From: JAYOEY01 sp038116945
GTDB lineage: Bacteria; Pseudomonadota; Alphaproteobacteria; MPNO01; UBA2964
Assembly (NCBI GenBank): GCA_038116945.1
Contig: JAYOEY010000001.1
Location: 310,001-374,000 of the forward strand
DNA: 64,000 bases
Direction: 5' to 3'
Shown here: positions 8,373 to 18,773 of the stretch, piece by piece
How positions within the stretch are numbered: position 1 is the stretch's first letter
How the letters are laid out: each line of letters starts with the position of its first letter
Made by a program: the position numbers and the translations under genes
Notes under the pieces: generated by a model
The model's input: the letters and a program-made list of their open reading frames with translations, nothing else
Databases searched by the model: none
Told to the model about the DNA's origin: nothing

Positions 8373-9755
8373 ATGGGCCCTGGCGCTCATTCCGGCAGAA
8401 TGAAAAATATTTTGGACAAGGCGAGCATGGACGGCAGTCTGGTGACGAGAGATTTCGGGGCCATGGTCGATGACCGGGTCGGCGAAGGCGTATTTCGGGT
8501 AGAACGCGCGGTTTACACCGATCCGGCCGTGTTCGAGGCCGAGATGGAGCGCATTTACGACCGGAACTGGGTCTATCTCTGCCATGAAAGCCAGGTGCCG
8601 GAAGAGACGAGCTATTTCGCCTGCGAAATCGGGCGGCAGCCGGTGGTTGTCATTCGCCAGCCCGACGGCGCCATCAGGGCGTTTCTCAACGCCTGTTCGC
8701 ATCGCGGCGCGCTGCTGACGGCGACGAAACAGGGTAAGGCGAGGACCCTGACCTGCCGCTTTCACGGCTGGAGCTATGGCTGCGACGGTCACTGCATCCG
8801 GATCAAGGCGGAAAAGGAAGGGTACCCCGAAGACGGTTTCGACCGTTCCCGTTACGACCTGACACAGGTCCCGCGGGTGGAATCCTATCGCGGATTCATT
8901 TTTGGCAGTCTCAACCCGGATGTACAGCCCATTGAAGAATATCTCGCTGCGGCAGCGGGGTGGATCGATCTGCTGGTCGACCAGTCTCCGGAAGGCCTCG
9001 AGGTGGTTCCCGGTTCGTCGACCTATACGATCCGCGGCAACTGGAAAATGCAGGTTGAAAATTCCGTCGACGGGCATCACGTGTCGACCGTTCATCGCGT
9101 GTTCGCGGCAACAGTCAGCAATCGCGACGCGCGGGACGGAACCCAGGGGCTGGCGCAGACCGAAGGGGGCCGGATCACCGGCAAGGTGCCGTCCGGCGCC
9201 TACGATCTCGGGAACGGCCATATGTCGATCTGGGCGCAGCACACGACGCCGGAGCGCCGCCCGATCTGGAAGAAAAAGGACTGGCTTGAGGCCACCTATT
9301 CGCCGGCCAAGGTAGAGTGGATCCTGACGCGCGGCCGGAACCTGGCAGTGTTTCCCAACGTGATGATCATGGACAACCCGTCCACCCAGATCAGGGTCGT
9401 CAAGCCGATTTCGGTCGATCGGGCGGAGGTAACCGTCTACTGCATCGCGCCGAAAGGGGAGAGTGCCGAGGCCCGCGCCGCCAGGCTTCGCAAGTTCGAG
9501 GATTTCTACCTGACATCCGGGATGGCGACGTCCGACGATATGGCGGCCCTGGAGGACACCCAGGCCGGCAGCCATGCGCGGGCGGCCCGCTGGAACGATT
9601 TCGGGCGGGGCATCGGCTACATGATCGAGGGACCGGACGAAATCGCGAAAGCGATAGGCCTTAACCCGGTTTCCTCGAACATAACCTGGGAGAACGAGAC
9701 CCTGTATTTCGGATTTTACCGGAAGTGGCGTGACCTTATGGCGTCCGGAGCCTGA
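8373..9755 (+). CDS. Rieske non-heme iron ring-hydroxylating oxygenase, large (alpha) subunit, benzoate/anthranilate type
   Basis: A 460-residue alpha subunit. The Rieske [2Fe-2S] site is C108-S-H110 and C128-x-x-H131, in the N-terminal third. The mononuclear iron site is visible as D233-x-x-H236-x4-H241. Length and pattern resemble BenA/AntA/XylX-type oxygenases. The enzyme probably adds molecular oxygen to an aromatic acid to give a cis-diol or catechol. AGGAGG lies ten bases before the ATG. The beta-subunit start is five bases after its stop, and a zinc dehydrogenase and reductase follow in the same operon. The substrate is unknown. Confidence 0.93.
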   Translation: MGPGAHSGRMKNILDKASMDGSLVTRDFGAMVDDRVGEGVFRVERAVYTDPAVFEAEMERIYDRNWVYLCHESQVPEETSYFACEIGRQPVVVIRQPDGAIRAFLNACSHRGALLTATKQGKARTLTCRFHGWSYGCDGHCIRIKAEKEGYPEDGFDRSRYDLTQVPRVESYRGFIFGSLNPDVQPIEEYLAAAAGWIDLLVDQSPEGLEVVPGSSTYTIRGNWKMQVENSVDGHHVSTVHRVFAATVSNRDARDGTQGLAQTEGGRITGKVPSGAYDLGNGHMSIWAQHTTPERRPIWKKKDWLEATYSPAKVEWILTRGRNLAVFPNVMIMDNPSTQIRVVKPISVDRAEVTVYCIAPKGESAEARAARLRKFEDFYLTSGMATSDDMAALEDTQAGSHARAARWNDFGRGIGYMIEGPDEIAKAIGLNPVSSNITWENETLYFGFYRKWRDLMASGA

Positions 9756-9760
9756 CGACG

Positions 9761-10282
9761 ATGATGGATGGAGCGGCCGGGGGAGCGGAGGTCGATGACG
9801 CGCTGAGACGCGATGTATCGGACCTGATTTACTGGGAAGCCACGCTTCTGGATCGCCGGCGGTGGGAGGAGTGGCTCGCGCTGTTTTGCGACGATGCGGT
9901 CTACTGGGTGCCGTCCTGGAAGAACGAGGAAGAAACCACGGACGATCCGGAAACCCAGTTGAATCTGATTTATCTCCGCGGACGGAGCCGGCTGGAAGAT
10001 CGCGTTTTCAGGATCGAATCCCGGGATTCGTACGCTTCCATGCCGCTAGAGCGGACCGTTCATGTGGTCGGCAACGTTCTGATCGAGTCAGCGGATCATG
10101 ACGGGGTCTCCGCCGTCGCCAACTGTCTCGTGCACAGCTATGGCGAGCGAGGTACGCAGACCCGCGCCAGCCTGTACGATTTCCGGATCAGGCGAACCGA
10201 AGCCGGGCTTCGTATCGCGCAGAAAAAAATCACCTTCATTGACGACCGGATCGCCGGCCCGGTCGATGTATACCATCTCTAG
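9761..10282 (+). CDS. Ring-hydroxylating dioxygenase small (beta) subunit
   Basis: A 173-residue protein with the SnoaL/NTF2-like fold features of BenB-type beta subunits: L-I-Y-W-E-A near the start, W-x-x-L-F-x-D-D-A-V-Y-W-V-P, an R-T-V-H-V-V-G-N-V segment, and the C-terminal K-I-T-F-I-D-D-R-I end. It has no cofactor and holds the alpha subunits together as a hexamer. Position and spacing within the operon, five bases after the alpha gene, support the assignment. Confidence 0.92.
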   Translation: MMDGAAGGAEVDDALRRDVSDLIYWEATLLDRRRWEEWLALFCDDAVYWVPSWKNEEETTDDPETQLNLIYLRGRSRLEDRVFRIESRDSYASMPLERTVHVVGNVLIESADHDGVSAVANCLVHSYGERGTQTRASLYDFRIRRTEAGLRIAQKKITFIDDRIAGPVDVYHL

Positions 10283-10291
10283 GAAACCGTC

Positions 10292-11323
10292 ATGCTGACT
10301 GTCTGCAAGGTCGCCGAAGGCGAAGGGGGCATCGCCGTTCTCGAGGGCGAACCGAGGGAGCCCGGTCCCGGCGAGGTCATGATCAAGGTGACGGCCGCCG
10401 GCATCTGCGGCACCGACATGCAGATCTATTACTGGGCGCCCCGCATGGCGCGTCGCATGACGCTGCCCCGCGTGCTCGGGCACGAGGCCTGCGGAAAGGT
10501 CGTTTCAGTCGGCCCGGACGTATCAAGCCCGAAGATCGGCGACTTCGTCAGCCTCGAAAGCCATGTATTTTGCGGCACCTGCCGTCCCTGCCGGCTGGGC
10601 AATGCCCATCTCTGCGAAAACACGACCTATCCGGGGATCAATTTCGATGGCGGGTTCGCCGAATACGTAACGGTGCCGTCACAGATATGCTGGGTGAATC
10701 CGCCCGATCTGCCGTTCCGGGTCGCGGCCATGATGGAGCCGTTCGGTATCTCGGTTCATGCCACGCTCGCCGGAACGGGCGTTGCAGGCAAAACCGTGCT
10801 GATCAACGGGTGCGGTCCCATCGGTTTGATGAATATCGCTTCAGCCCGGGCGCTGGGGGCAGTGAAAGTCATCGCCTGCGACCTGAACCCGCTTCGCCTG
10901 AAAACGGCGGAGATCATGGGAGCCGATCGTACGGTGCGCGCCGACGAGGAGGATTTGCAGGCGGTCATCCGGGATATGACCGGCGGGTCGGGCATTGATG
11001 TTGCGATCGAATATTCCGGGTCCGAAGCCGGTTTCAACGCCTGTTTCGAAGCGCTCGCCAAGGGAGCGGAATTCCGCCTGGTGGGGGCGCCGCCGAGGCC
11101 GATCCCGGTGGATTTCACATTCTGGCTTCTGAAATGTCCCACCATGCAGAATATCCACGGCAGACGCATCTGGGACAGCTGGCAGAAAGCGGCGGATCTC
11201 GTGGCTTCGGGCGCGGTTGATCTTGGGCCGATTCACAGTCATGACGTTCCCCTGAGCGAAGGCGACAGGGGGTTCGAACTGATCCGGGAAGGGAAAGCGG
11301 TCAAGCCGCTTCTGGTTCCCTGA
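10292..11323 (+). CDS. Zinc-dependent medium-chain alcohol dehydrogenase
   Basis: A 343-residue MDR enzyme. The catalytic zinc site is C39 with H64-E65 (G-H-E motif). The structural zinc ligands are C94, C97, C100 and C108. A Rossmann nucleotide-binding segment (G-C-G-P-I-G-L) follows near residue 170. The nearest relatives by pattern are threonine and polyol dehydrogenases. It sits between the oxygenase beta subunit and the reductase, where benABCD operons usually carry their cis-diol dehydrogenase elsewhere and as an SDR (BenD). It may oxidise a diol or alcohol in the same pathway, which is inference. Confidence 0.9.
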   Translation: MLTVCKVAEGEGGIAVLEGEPREPGPGEVMIKVTAAGICGTDMQIYYWAPRMARRMTLPRVLGHEACGKVVSVGPDVSSPKIGDFVSLESHVFCGTCRPCRLGNAHLCENTTYPGINFDGGFAEYVTVPSQICWVNPPDLPFRVAAMMEPFGISVHATLAGTGVAGKTVLINGCGPIGLMNIASARALGAVKVIACDLNPLRLKTAEIMGADRTVRADEEDLQAVIRDMTGGSGIDVAIEYSGSEAGFNACFEALAKGAEFRLVGAPPRPIPVDFTFWLLKCPTMQNIHGRRIWDSWQKAADLVASGAVDLGPIHSHDVPLSEGDRGFELIREGKAVKPLLVP

Positions 11324-11342
11324 GAGAAGACGGGAAAGCAAG

Positions 11343-12365
11343 ATGGCCAAGTACAATCTGACGCTGGTGTTCGAGGACGGACGCAGCGAAACCATCCAGG
11401 CGGATGAGAGCGACACGATCTACATGGCGTGTCTCCGGAATAAAATCCGGATCCTGACCGACTGCCTTGAAGGAGCCTGCGCGACCTGCAAGGGACACTG
11501 CATCGAAGGAAAGTACGACCTCGACGAATATGCAGAGGAAGCCCTGTCGGCGGAGGAATTCGCGGCGCGCGAGGTTCTGACCTGCCAGATGCATGTCAGG
11601 TCGGACTGCATCGTGGAATTTCCGTACGAATCGAGCCAGGCGTTCCGGGAAGGGCCGAAGAGTTGGCCATGCGCCGTTGTCGCGGTGGAAATGGTTTCGT
11701 CCACCGTTGCGCGGCTGGAGATCGGGTTGAACGCACCGGAAGAGGGGCGTCCCGCGTTCCTGCCGGGGCAGTATGTCCATCTGTCCGTTCCCGGTACGGA
11801 GGACGTGCGTTCCTATTCTTTCGCGAATCCCCCCGGGGACAGCGGAAACTTCGAGTTCTATATCAAGCTGCTGGACGACGGGGTCATGAGCGCGTACCTG
11901 CGCGACCGGGCAAAGCCTGGAGACCCTGTTTCGATGACGGGACCGTTCGGGCATTTTTACCTGCGACGTCCGGAAGCGCCGGTCGTGATGGTGGCGGGCG
12001 GCACCGGACTGGCGCCAATGCTGGCGATGCTCGATCATATGGTGGCGCAGGGCTGGACCGATCGGAACATCCGGCTGCTGTGTGGCGCCAATACGCCTGA
12101 CGAGCTGTTTTCAGAGGCAAAGATAGCGGCATATTCCGGCCAGGGGCTGGATCTTGGCGTTGAGTACGCCGTCGTGGATGCCGGTGGTTCATGGGACGGC
12201 GCGGTCGGTCATGTGACGTCGCTTCTGACCGAGGAAATGACCGACGGTGGTGCCGAATTCTATCTATGCGGACCGCCGCCGATGATCGAAGCGGCGGAAA
12301 CCTGGCTGGCCGGACATGGTGTCGACGGCAAGCGAATTCACGCCGAGAAATTTCTGCCCAGTTAA
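11343..12365 (+). CDS. Oxygenase electron-transfer reductase (2Fe-2S ferredoxin-FAD-NAD), BenC-like
   Basis: A 340-residue flavoprotein. The N-terminal plant-type ferredoxin domain has ligands C41, C46, C49 and C81. It is followed by an FAD domain (R-S-Y-S-F at about residue 155) and an NAD(P) domain (G-G-T-G-L-A-P). This order is that of benzoate dioxygenase reductase and phenol hydroxylase component P5. It passes electrons from NADH to the Rieske oxygenase of this operon. It starts about 20 bases after the zinc dehydrogenase gene and ends the operon. Confidence 0.92.
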   Translation: MAKYNLTLVFEDGRSETIQADESDTIYMACLRNKIRILTDCLEGACATCKGHCIEGKYDLDEYAEEALSAEEFAAREVLTCQMHVRSDCIVEFPYESSQAFREGPKSWPCAVVAVEMVSSTVARLEIGLNAPEEGRPAFLPGQYVHLSVPGTEDVRSYSFANPPGDSGNFEFYIKLLDDGVMSAYLRDRAKPGDPVSMTGPFGHFYLRRPEAPVVMVAGGTGLAPMLAMLDHMVAQGWTDRNIRLLCGANTPDELFSEAKIAAYSGQGLDLGVEYAVVDAGGSWDGAVGHVTSLLTEEMTDGGAEFYLCGPPPMIEAAETWLAGHGVDGKRIHAEKFLPS

Positions 12366-12440
12366 AAAATACATTAAACGAATGGGTTACCTAATTTTCT
12401 TTGGTAAAAAGATCAAATTGAATCATGCCGTTTTAGGGCG

Positions 12441-12468
12441 TTGACTTCACCTCGAAAAATCTTATTTT
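12441..12468 (+). promoter_or_regulatory. Probable sigma-70 promoter of the suf operon
   Basis: TTGACT at 12441-12446 and TATTTT at 12463-12468 with a 16-base spacer. It lies about 80 bases before the rrf2 start and upstream of the palindrome at 12504-12520. Confidence 0.55.
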
Positions 12469-12485
12469 GCCTTTCGTACCGGATC

Positions 12486-12520
12486 GGTCCCATATAGCTG
12501 GACCAATTCGGTACGAATTG
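12486..12520. promoter_or_regulatory. Two abutting inverted repeats, likely operator of the Rrf2 regulator
   Basis: GGTCC-N9-GGACC (12486-12504) abuts CAATTCG-GTA-CGAATTG (12504-12520), the second a perfect palindrome. They lie between the promoter and the rrf2 start codon. Rrf2 regulators of suf and isc operons bind palindromic sites in their own leader, so this is a good candidate for Fe-S-responsive autoregulation. No published consensus was matched beyond the symmetry. Confidence 0.55.
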
Positions 12521-12548
12521 AACCCGCAGGGGATCTGGATTTTTCGGA

Positions 12549-12999
12549 ATGATCAAGCTCAGCCGTCTGGCGGATTATTCGATTGTGATGATGACGCAGC
12601 TGGCCGCCCGTCCGGGTGCGCTGATGCAGGCGCCGGATATGGCGCTTGTTACGGGTGTGCCGGTGCCCACCGTCAGCAAGGTGATGAAGATGCTGGCCCA
12701 GTCCGGTCTTGTCGACTCGCAGCGCGGCGCCAAAGGCGGGTACGCCCTGACGCGCGAGGCGGCCCAAATCCCGGTGACGGAGATCATTGCGGCGGTCGAC
12801 GGGCCGATTGCGCTTACCGAATGCACGGTGCCTGACGAAAACGGGTGCGAGCACGAAGCGTTGTGTCCGACGCGGACCAACTGGCGGAAGATCAACGACG
12901 CCGTGGTCAGTGCGCTTCGGGGGATCACGCTTGCGGACATGACGCCCCAGATGGCGCCCTTCGTACCGCCGTCCTTCGAGGTCGAGACGAGGGTGGACA

Positions 13000-13007
<8 letters not shown>
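12549..13007 (+). CDS. Rrf2 family Fe-S-dependent regulator of the suf operon
   Basis: A 152-residue protein. It begins with the Rrf2 winged helix (L-S-R-L-A-D-Y, the P-V-P-T-V-S-K recognition helix, a G-A-K-G-G-Y wing). The cluster-ligand region has C92, C100 and C106, spaced much as in IscR (C92, C98, C104). It probably senses Fe-S status and represses or activates suf. Its stop codon overlaps the sufB start by eight bases, tying it to the operon. The palindromes in the leader are the expected target. Confidence 0.9.
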
Positions 13008-14451
<1,444 letters not shown>

Positions 14452-14473
14452 CGGGATGGAACGGGGAACAGGA

Positions 14474-15232
14474 ATGCTGTCGATCAGGAACCTTCACGCA
14501 ACGGTGGCGGGAAAGGAAATCCTGCGCGGTATCGATCTTGAGATCGCCGCGGGGGAGGTTCACGCCATCATGGGGCCGAACGGGTCCGGAAAATCCACCC
14601 TGTCCTACGTGTTGTCGGGCCGCGAAGGTTACGAGGTCACCGAAGGCGAGGTCCTGTTCAACGGCAAAAACCTTCTCGACATGGAGATCGAGGAACGGGC
14701 GGCGGCCGGCGTTTTTCTGGCGTTTCAGTATCCGGTCGAAATTCCCGGCATTTCGACGATGAGCTTTCTCAGGACGGCCCTGAACTCGGTACGCCGGATG
14801 AGGGGCGAACCGGAACTGGCGGCGGTGGACTTCCTGAAGCTCGCCCGGGAGAAGGCGAAGGCCCTGGAGATCGACGACAAGATGCTGCAGCGCCCGGTAA
14901 ATGTCGGTTTCTCGGGCGGGGAAAAGAAGCGCAACGAGGTGCTTCAGATGTCGATCCTCGAACCGCGGCTGATGTTGCTTGATGAGACGGATTCGGGTCT
15001 GGACATCGACGCGCTCAAGATCGTGTCGCAGGGGGTCAACGCGCTGCGCGGGCCCGAACGGGCCTTTCTGGTCATTACCCATTATCAGCGCCTTTTGAGT
15101 CATATCGTGCCCGATCGGGTTAGCGTTCTCGCGCAGGGACGCATCGTCGCGACCGGCGGCAAGGAGCTTGCCCTCGAACTGGAGGACAAGGGCTATGCGG
15201 CCGTCGGGCTCAAGGACGAGGCTGCGGCGTAA
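14474..15232 (+). CDS. sufC: Fe-S cluster assembly ATPase SufC
   Basis: A 252-residue ABC ATPase. I chose the ATG at 14474, giving M-L-S-I-R-N-L-H, the usual SufC start; an ATG six codons earlier is also in frame. Walker A is G-P-N-G-S-G-K-S-T, the signature is the S-G-G-E-K-K-R segment, and the Walker B is L-M-L-L-D-E-T-D-S-G-L-D. SufC drives the SufBC2D scaffold by ATP hydrolysis. Its reading frame starts 22 bases after sufB. Confidence 0.96.
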   Translation: MLSIRNLHATVAGKEILRGIDLEIAAGEVHAIMGPNGSGKSTLSYVLSGREGYEVTEGEVLFNGKNLLDMEIEERAAAGVFLAFQYPVEIPGISTMSFLRTALNSVRRMRGEPELAAVDFLKLAREKAKALEIDDKMLQRPVNVGFSGGEKKRNEVLQMSILEPRLMLLDETDSGLDIDALKIVSQGVNALRGPERAFLVITHYQRLLSHIVPDRVSVLAQGRIVATGGKELALELEDKGYAAVGLKDEAAA

Positions 15233-15237
15233 CCGAC

Positions 15238-16578
15238 ATGGCGATCAATCTGAAACAGGTTGCGGCACCGGCGGTGGACCGAGAAATCGCGCGTTTCGAG
15301 ACGGTTCGCGAATCGCTTCCCGGCGCCTCGCAGGCATGGGTGTCCGAATTCCGGACGAAATCGGCGGATATGCTTGCGCGCAACGGATTTCCGACAACGC
15401 GGGTCGAAAGCTGGAAATATACTGATCTCAGGCGGGTTTTCCGGAACGGGTTCTCCGGCGAGCCGGGCCATCTTGACGAGATCGATATCGGGACCTTGCT
15501 GCCTGACGGCGACGGGGTATCGATCGTCTTTGTGGACGGTGTTTTTTCGGGATCGCTCTCCCGTTTGGATAGCCAGGCAGGCGTTCGTGTCATGCCGCTG
15601 TCCAATGCTCTCGAAGCCGGCGACGGAACGTTGAAGGAGACGCTTGGTTCGGTTGCCCGGATGGAGGAGCCGACGCTCGCTGCCTTGAACGGCGCCTTGA
15701 TGCAGGACGGGGCGTTTGTCGACATCGCAGACGATATCGAGATCGCGACGCCAGTCCGGATCGTCTGCCTGACAAGCGGAGAGTTCGGCGGCGCTGCTCA
15801 TTTGCGTCATGTGGTTCGTCTGGGAAGGAATGCGAGAGCAACGGTGGTTCAGGCGCATTTCGGAACGGGCAGCGCGGCGGGGCTCTGCAATGTCGTGACT
15901 GAATGCCTTGTCGGGGACGGCGCGTCCCTGTCCGTCATCAAACGTCAGGAAGAGGGGACGATGGCCCTGCATATCGGGCTGCTGGCCGCGGTGGTGGGGC
16001 GTGACGCGGCGCTGGACGTCTTTACGCTGTCTTCGGGCGGTCGTACCGCCCGGAACGAAATTCGTGTGACGCTCGCGGGCGAGGGGGCGAATGCCAGGCT
16101 CGACGGTTTGGCACTCGGCCGCGGTAGACAGCATTGCGACAACACAACGGATATAATGCACGCGGTACCGCAGGGGACCAGCAACCAGCTATACAAATCC
16201 GTGGTCGATGACCAGGCGCGGAGTGTCTTTCTGGGCCGTATCGAGGTTGCGCCGGATGCGCAGAAGACCGATGCAAGACAGATGAACCGCAGCCTGCTGC
16301 TGTCTCCGTCGGCGCAGGCCGACAGCAAGCCCGAACTGATCATTCATGCCGATGACGTCAAATGCGCGCACGGCGCGACGGTCGGCGACCTGGATGAAGA
16401 GGCGATGTTCTATCTGCGGAGTCGCGGCGTGTCGGGAAGCGAAGCGCGAGCGCTGCTCGTTCAGGCATTTGCCGGCGAAACGCTCAACTCGGTACAGGAC
16501 GAAAATATCCGCGCCTGGCTGGAGCGCGGATTGATCCGATGGCTCGGTCACGGGGACGAAAAGGAACTGGCGGCATGA
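15238..16578 (+). CDS. sufD: Fe-S cluster assembly protein SufD
   Basis: A 446-residue SufD. The region with R-V-E-S-W-K-Y-T-D-L-R and the C-terminal C-A-H-G-A-T-V-G-D-L-D-E-E-A-M-F-Y segment are typical. It pairs with SufB and SufC in the scaffold complex and contributes cluster-site and interface residues. It starts six bases after sufC; its stop overlaps the sufS start. Confidence 0.95.
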   Translation: MAINLKQVAAPAVDREIARFETVRESLPGASQAWVSEFRTKSADMLARNGFPTTRVESWKYTDLRRVFRNGFSGEPGHLDEIDIGTLLPDGDGVSIVFVDGVFSGSLSRLDSQAGVRVMPLSNALEAGDGTLKETLGSVARMEEPTLAALNGALMQDGAFVDIADDIEIATPVRIVCLTSGEFGGAAHLRHVVRLGRNARATVVQAHFGTGSAAGLCNVVTECLVGDGASLSVIKRQEEGTMALHIGLLAAVVGRDAALDVFTLSSGGRTARNEIRVTLAGEGANARLDGLALGRGRQHCDNTTDIMHAVPQGTSNQLYKSVVDDQARSVFLGRIEVAPDAQKTDARQMNRSLLLSPSAQADSKPELIIHADDVKCAHGATVGDLDEEAMFYLRSRGVSGSEARALLVQAFAGETLNSVQDENIRAWLERGLIRWLGHGDEKELAA

Positions 16579-17828
16579 CGGCAATGCCGGATATCAGGCA
16601 GGGCACTGCGTTCGATGTGGAACGGATCAGGGCCGATTTTCCGATCCTGTCGGAGTCGGTCTACGGTAAGCCCCTGGTCTATTTCGACAGCGCAGCCAGC
16701 GCGCAGAAGCCGCGCCAGGTGATCGATGCGATTTCGCGCGTATACGAAACCGAATACGCTAACGTCCATCGCGGCGTCCATTACATGAGCCAGAAGGCGA
16801 CGGATGCGATGGAGGCGGCGCGGGAGAAGGTTCGCGCCTTCATCAATGCCAAAGATATCCGCGAAATCATTTTCGTGCGCGGCGCGACCGAGGGAATCAA
16901 CCTCGTCGCCTCAAGCTGGGGCCGGAAGAATTTGCGGGACGGCGATGAAATCATCGTCTCCGAGATCGAACATCATTCCAATATCGTGCCGTGGCAGATC
17001 GTTGGCGAACAGACCGGCGCCACGTTGAAGGTCGTCCCCGTCGACGACAGCGGCGCCCTCATCATCGAGGATTACGAAAAGCTGTTTTCGGACCGAACGA
17101 AGATCGTCGCCATCACGCATGTGTCGAACGCACTCGGGACCGTTACGCCGATCAGAAAGATCATCGATTTTGCGCATTCGAAAGGCGTGCCGGTGCTGGT
17201 CGACGGTTGCCAGGCAGCACCGCATATGGCGCTGGACATGCGGGCGCTCGATGCCGATTTCTATGTATTTTCCGGGCACAAGATATACGGGCCGAGCGGT
17301 ATCGGCGTCCTGTACGGCAAGGCGGAATTGCTGGAAGCCATGCCGCCCTATCAGGGTGGCGGCGAAATGATCGACACGGTGACGTTCGAAAAATCGACCT
17401 GGGCCGATCTACCCTTCAAGTTCGAGGCCGGTACGCCGCATATCTCGGGCGCGATCGGGCTGGGAGCGGCGATCGATTACCTGAACGGCATCGGGTTCGA
17501 GGCGATCGGCGCGCATGAGCACGACCTGCTCGCTTACGCCACCGAACGGCTTTCCGGCATCAATTCCATTCGTCTGATCGGCACCGCGCCCGGGAAGGCC
17601 GGCATTCTGTCCTTCCTGCTCGGCGACGTTCATCCCCACGATGTCGGCACGATCCTCGACCGTGAAGGCATCGCGGTTCGGACAGGGCACCATTGCGCGC
17701 AGCCGGTGATGGAACGCTACGACGTTGCGGCGACCGTGCGGGCTTCCATCGGGCTCTACAACACCCGGGGGGATGTCGATGCTCTGGTCGCGTCTCTCGG
17801 CCGCGTTCAGGAGATTTTCGGATCATGA
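16575..17828 (+). CDS. sufS: Cysteine desulfurase SufS
   Basis: A 417-residue class V aminotransferase-fold enzyme. The start ATG overlaps the sufD stop (ATGA), with AAGGA in front. The PLP lysine sits in S-G-H-K-I-Y-G-P-S-G, and the catalytic cysteine in the R-T-G-H-H-C-A-Q-P segment near the C-terminus. It takes sulfur from cysteine and passes it as persulfide to SufU or SufB. Its last codons overlap the sufU start, so translation is coupled. Confidence 0.97.
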   Translation: MTAMPDIRQGTAFDVERIRADFPILSESVYGKPLVYFDSAASAQKPRQVIDAISRVYETEYANVHRGVHYMSQKATDAMEAAREKVRAFINAKDIREIIFVRGATEGINLVASSWGRKNLRDGDEIIVSEIEHHSNIVPWQIVGEQTGATLKVVPVDDSGALIIEDYEKLFSDRTKIVAITHVSNALGTVTPIRKIIDFAHSKGVPVLVDGCQAAPHMALDMRALDADFYVFSGHKIYGPSGIGVLYGKAELLEAMPPYQGGGEMIDTVTFEKSTWADLPFKFEAGTPHISGAIGLGAAIDYLNGIGFEAIGAHEHDLLAYATERLSGINSIRLIGTAPGKAGILSFLLGDVHPHDVGTILDREGIAVRTGHHCAQPVMERYDVAATVRASIGLYNTRGDVDALVASLGRVQEIFGS

Positions 17829-18268
17829 GCGACGGGCTGACCGATCTCTACCAGGAGGTCATTCTTGAACACAGTCGTCATCCGCGGAATTTCGGGCCGG
17901 CAGAGGATGCGAACCGGAGCGCCCGCGGCAACAATCCGCTGTGCGGCGACAGGGTGACCGTCTATCTGAAACTCGCCGGCGACGTGATCGAGGACGCGAA
18001 ATTCGAGGCGAGGGGATGCGCGATTTCGCTGGCGTCCGCGTCGATGATGACCGAACTGATCAAGGGAAAAACCGAAGACGAGGCGCGCGAGCTGTTCGAG
18101 CGGTTTCACGCGCTGGTCACCGGCGAAGCCGACGGGAAAGAAATGGATGGACTCGAGGCGCTTTCCGGCGTGAAGGAATTTCCGACCCGGATCAAGTGCG
18201 CGACGCTTGCCTGGCATGCCATGTCGGCGGCGCTCGACGGCAGCGACGAAAATGTAAAGACCGAGTAG
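17825..18268 (+). CDS. sufU: SufU/NifU-like Fe-S scaffold or sulfur-transfer protein
   Basis: A 147-residue protein. The start ATG overlaps the sufS stop (ATGA). Metal-ligand residues C40, D42, C65 and C125 match the IscU/SufU set (P-L-C-G-D, R-G-C-A-I-S, I-K-C-A-T-L-A-W). In SUF systems without SufE, this zinc-binding protein accepts sulfur from SufS. No SufE gene is seen in the window. It lies in the middle of the operon. Confidence 0.92.
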   Translation: MSDGLTDLYQEVILEHSRHPRNFGPAEDANRSARGNNPLCGDRVTVYLKLAGDVIEDAKFEARGCAISLASASMMTELIKGKTEDEARELFERFHALVTGEADGKEMDGLEALSGVKEFPTRIKCATLAWHAMSAALDGSDENVKTE

Positions 18269-18286
18269 CAACGACAGGACCGAACG

Positions 18287-18766
18287 ATGTTCTGGAGAAA
18301 GAAGGAAGACAAAACGGTGGCTCCCGAAACCGTGCCGATGGCTTCGCAGGAAACGGAGCCAGACAGCCGGATGGCGCATGATCCGGACAGGGAGGAGCGC
18401 TCGCCCGAGCCTGTCGGGAGGGCCGAGGAAGAAACGCAGCGGGAGCCCGCCTCGTTCGAGCAGGCGCAGCTCGAAGGGCGGGTCATTGAGGCGATCTCGA
18501 CGGTCTTCGATCCTGAAATCCCGGTAAATATTTACGAGATGGGGCTGATTTACGATATCGATATCGACGGCATGTCCGATGTGAAAATCAGGATGACCCT
18601 GACCTCTCCGGCTTGCCCGGTCGCCGGATCGCTTCCGGGAGACGTTCAGCGGGTCGTCGAGGATGTTGATGGCGTGCGTGCGGTTGACGTTGATCTGGTG
18701 TGGGAGCCGCCCTGGACGCCGGACCGGATGACGGAAGCGGCGAAGCTCGAGCTTGGGTTCATGTAG
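18287..18766 (+). CDS. sufT: SufT, DUF59/MIP18 family Fe-S maturation protein
   Basis: A 159-residue protein. The first ~55 residues are polar, acidic and low-complexity (many E, P and Q). The rest is a DUF59/MIP18 domain with V-F-D-P-E-I-P-V-N-I-Y-E-M-G-L-I-Y, T-S-P-A-C-P-V-A-G and V-D-L-V-W-E-P-P-W motifs. The conserved cysteine lies in the T-S-P-A-C-P segment. SufT helps mature Fe-S proteins and needs the suf system. It starts 18 bases after sufU. Confidence 0.92.
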   Translation: MFWRKKEDKTVAPETVPMASQETEPDSRMAHDPDREERSPEPVGRAEEETQREPASFEQAQLEGRVIEAISTVFDPEIPVNIYEMGLIYDIDIDGMSDVKIRMTLTSPACPVAGSLPGDVQRVVEDVDGVRAVDVDLVWEPPWTPDRMTEAAKLELGFM

Positions 18767-18773
18767 GAGCAGG

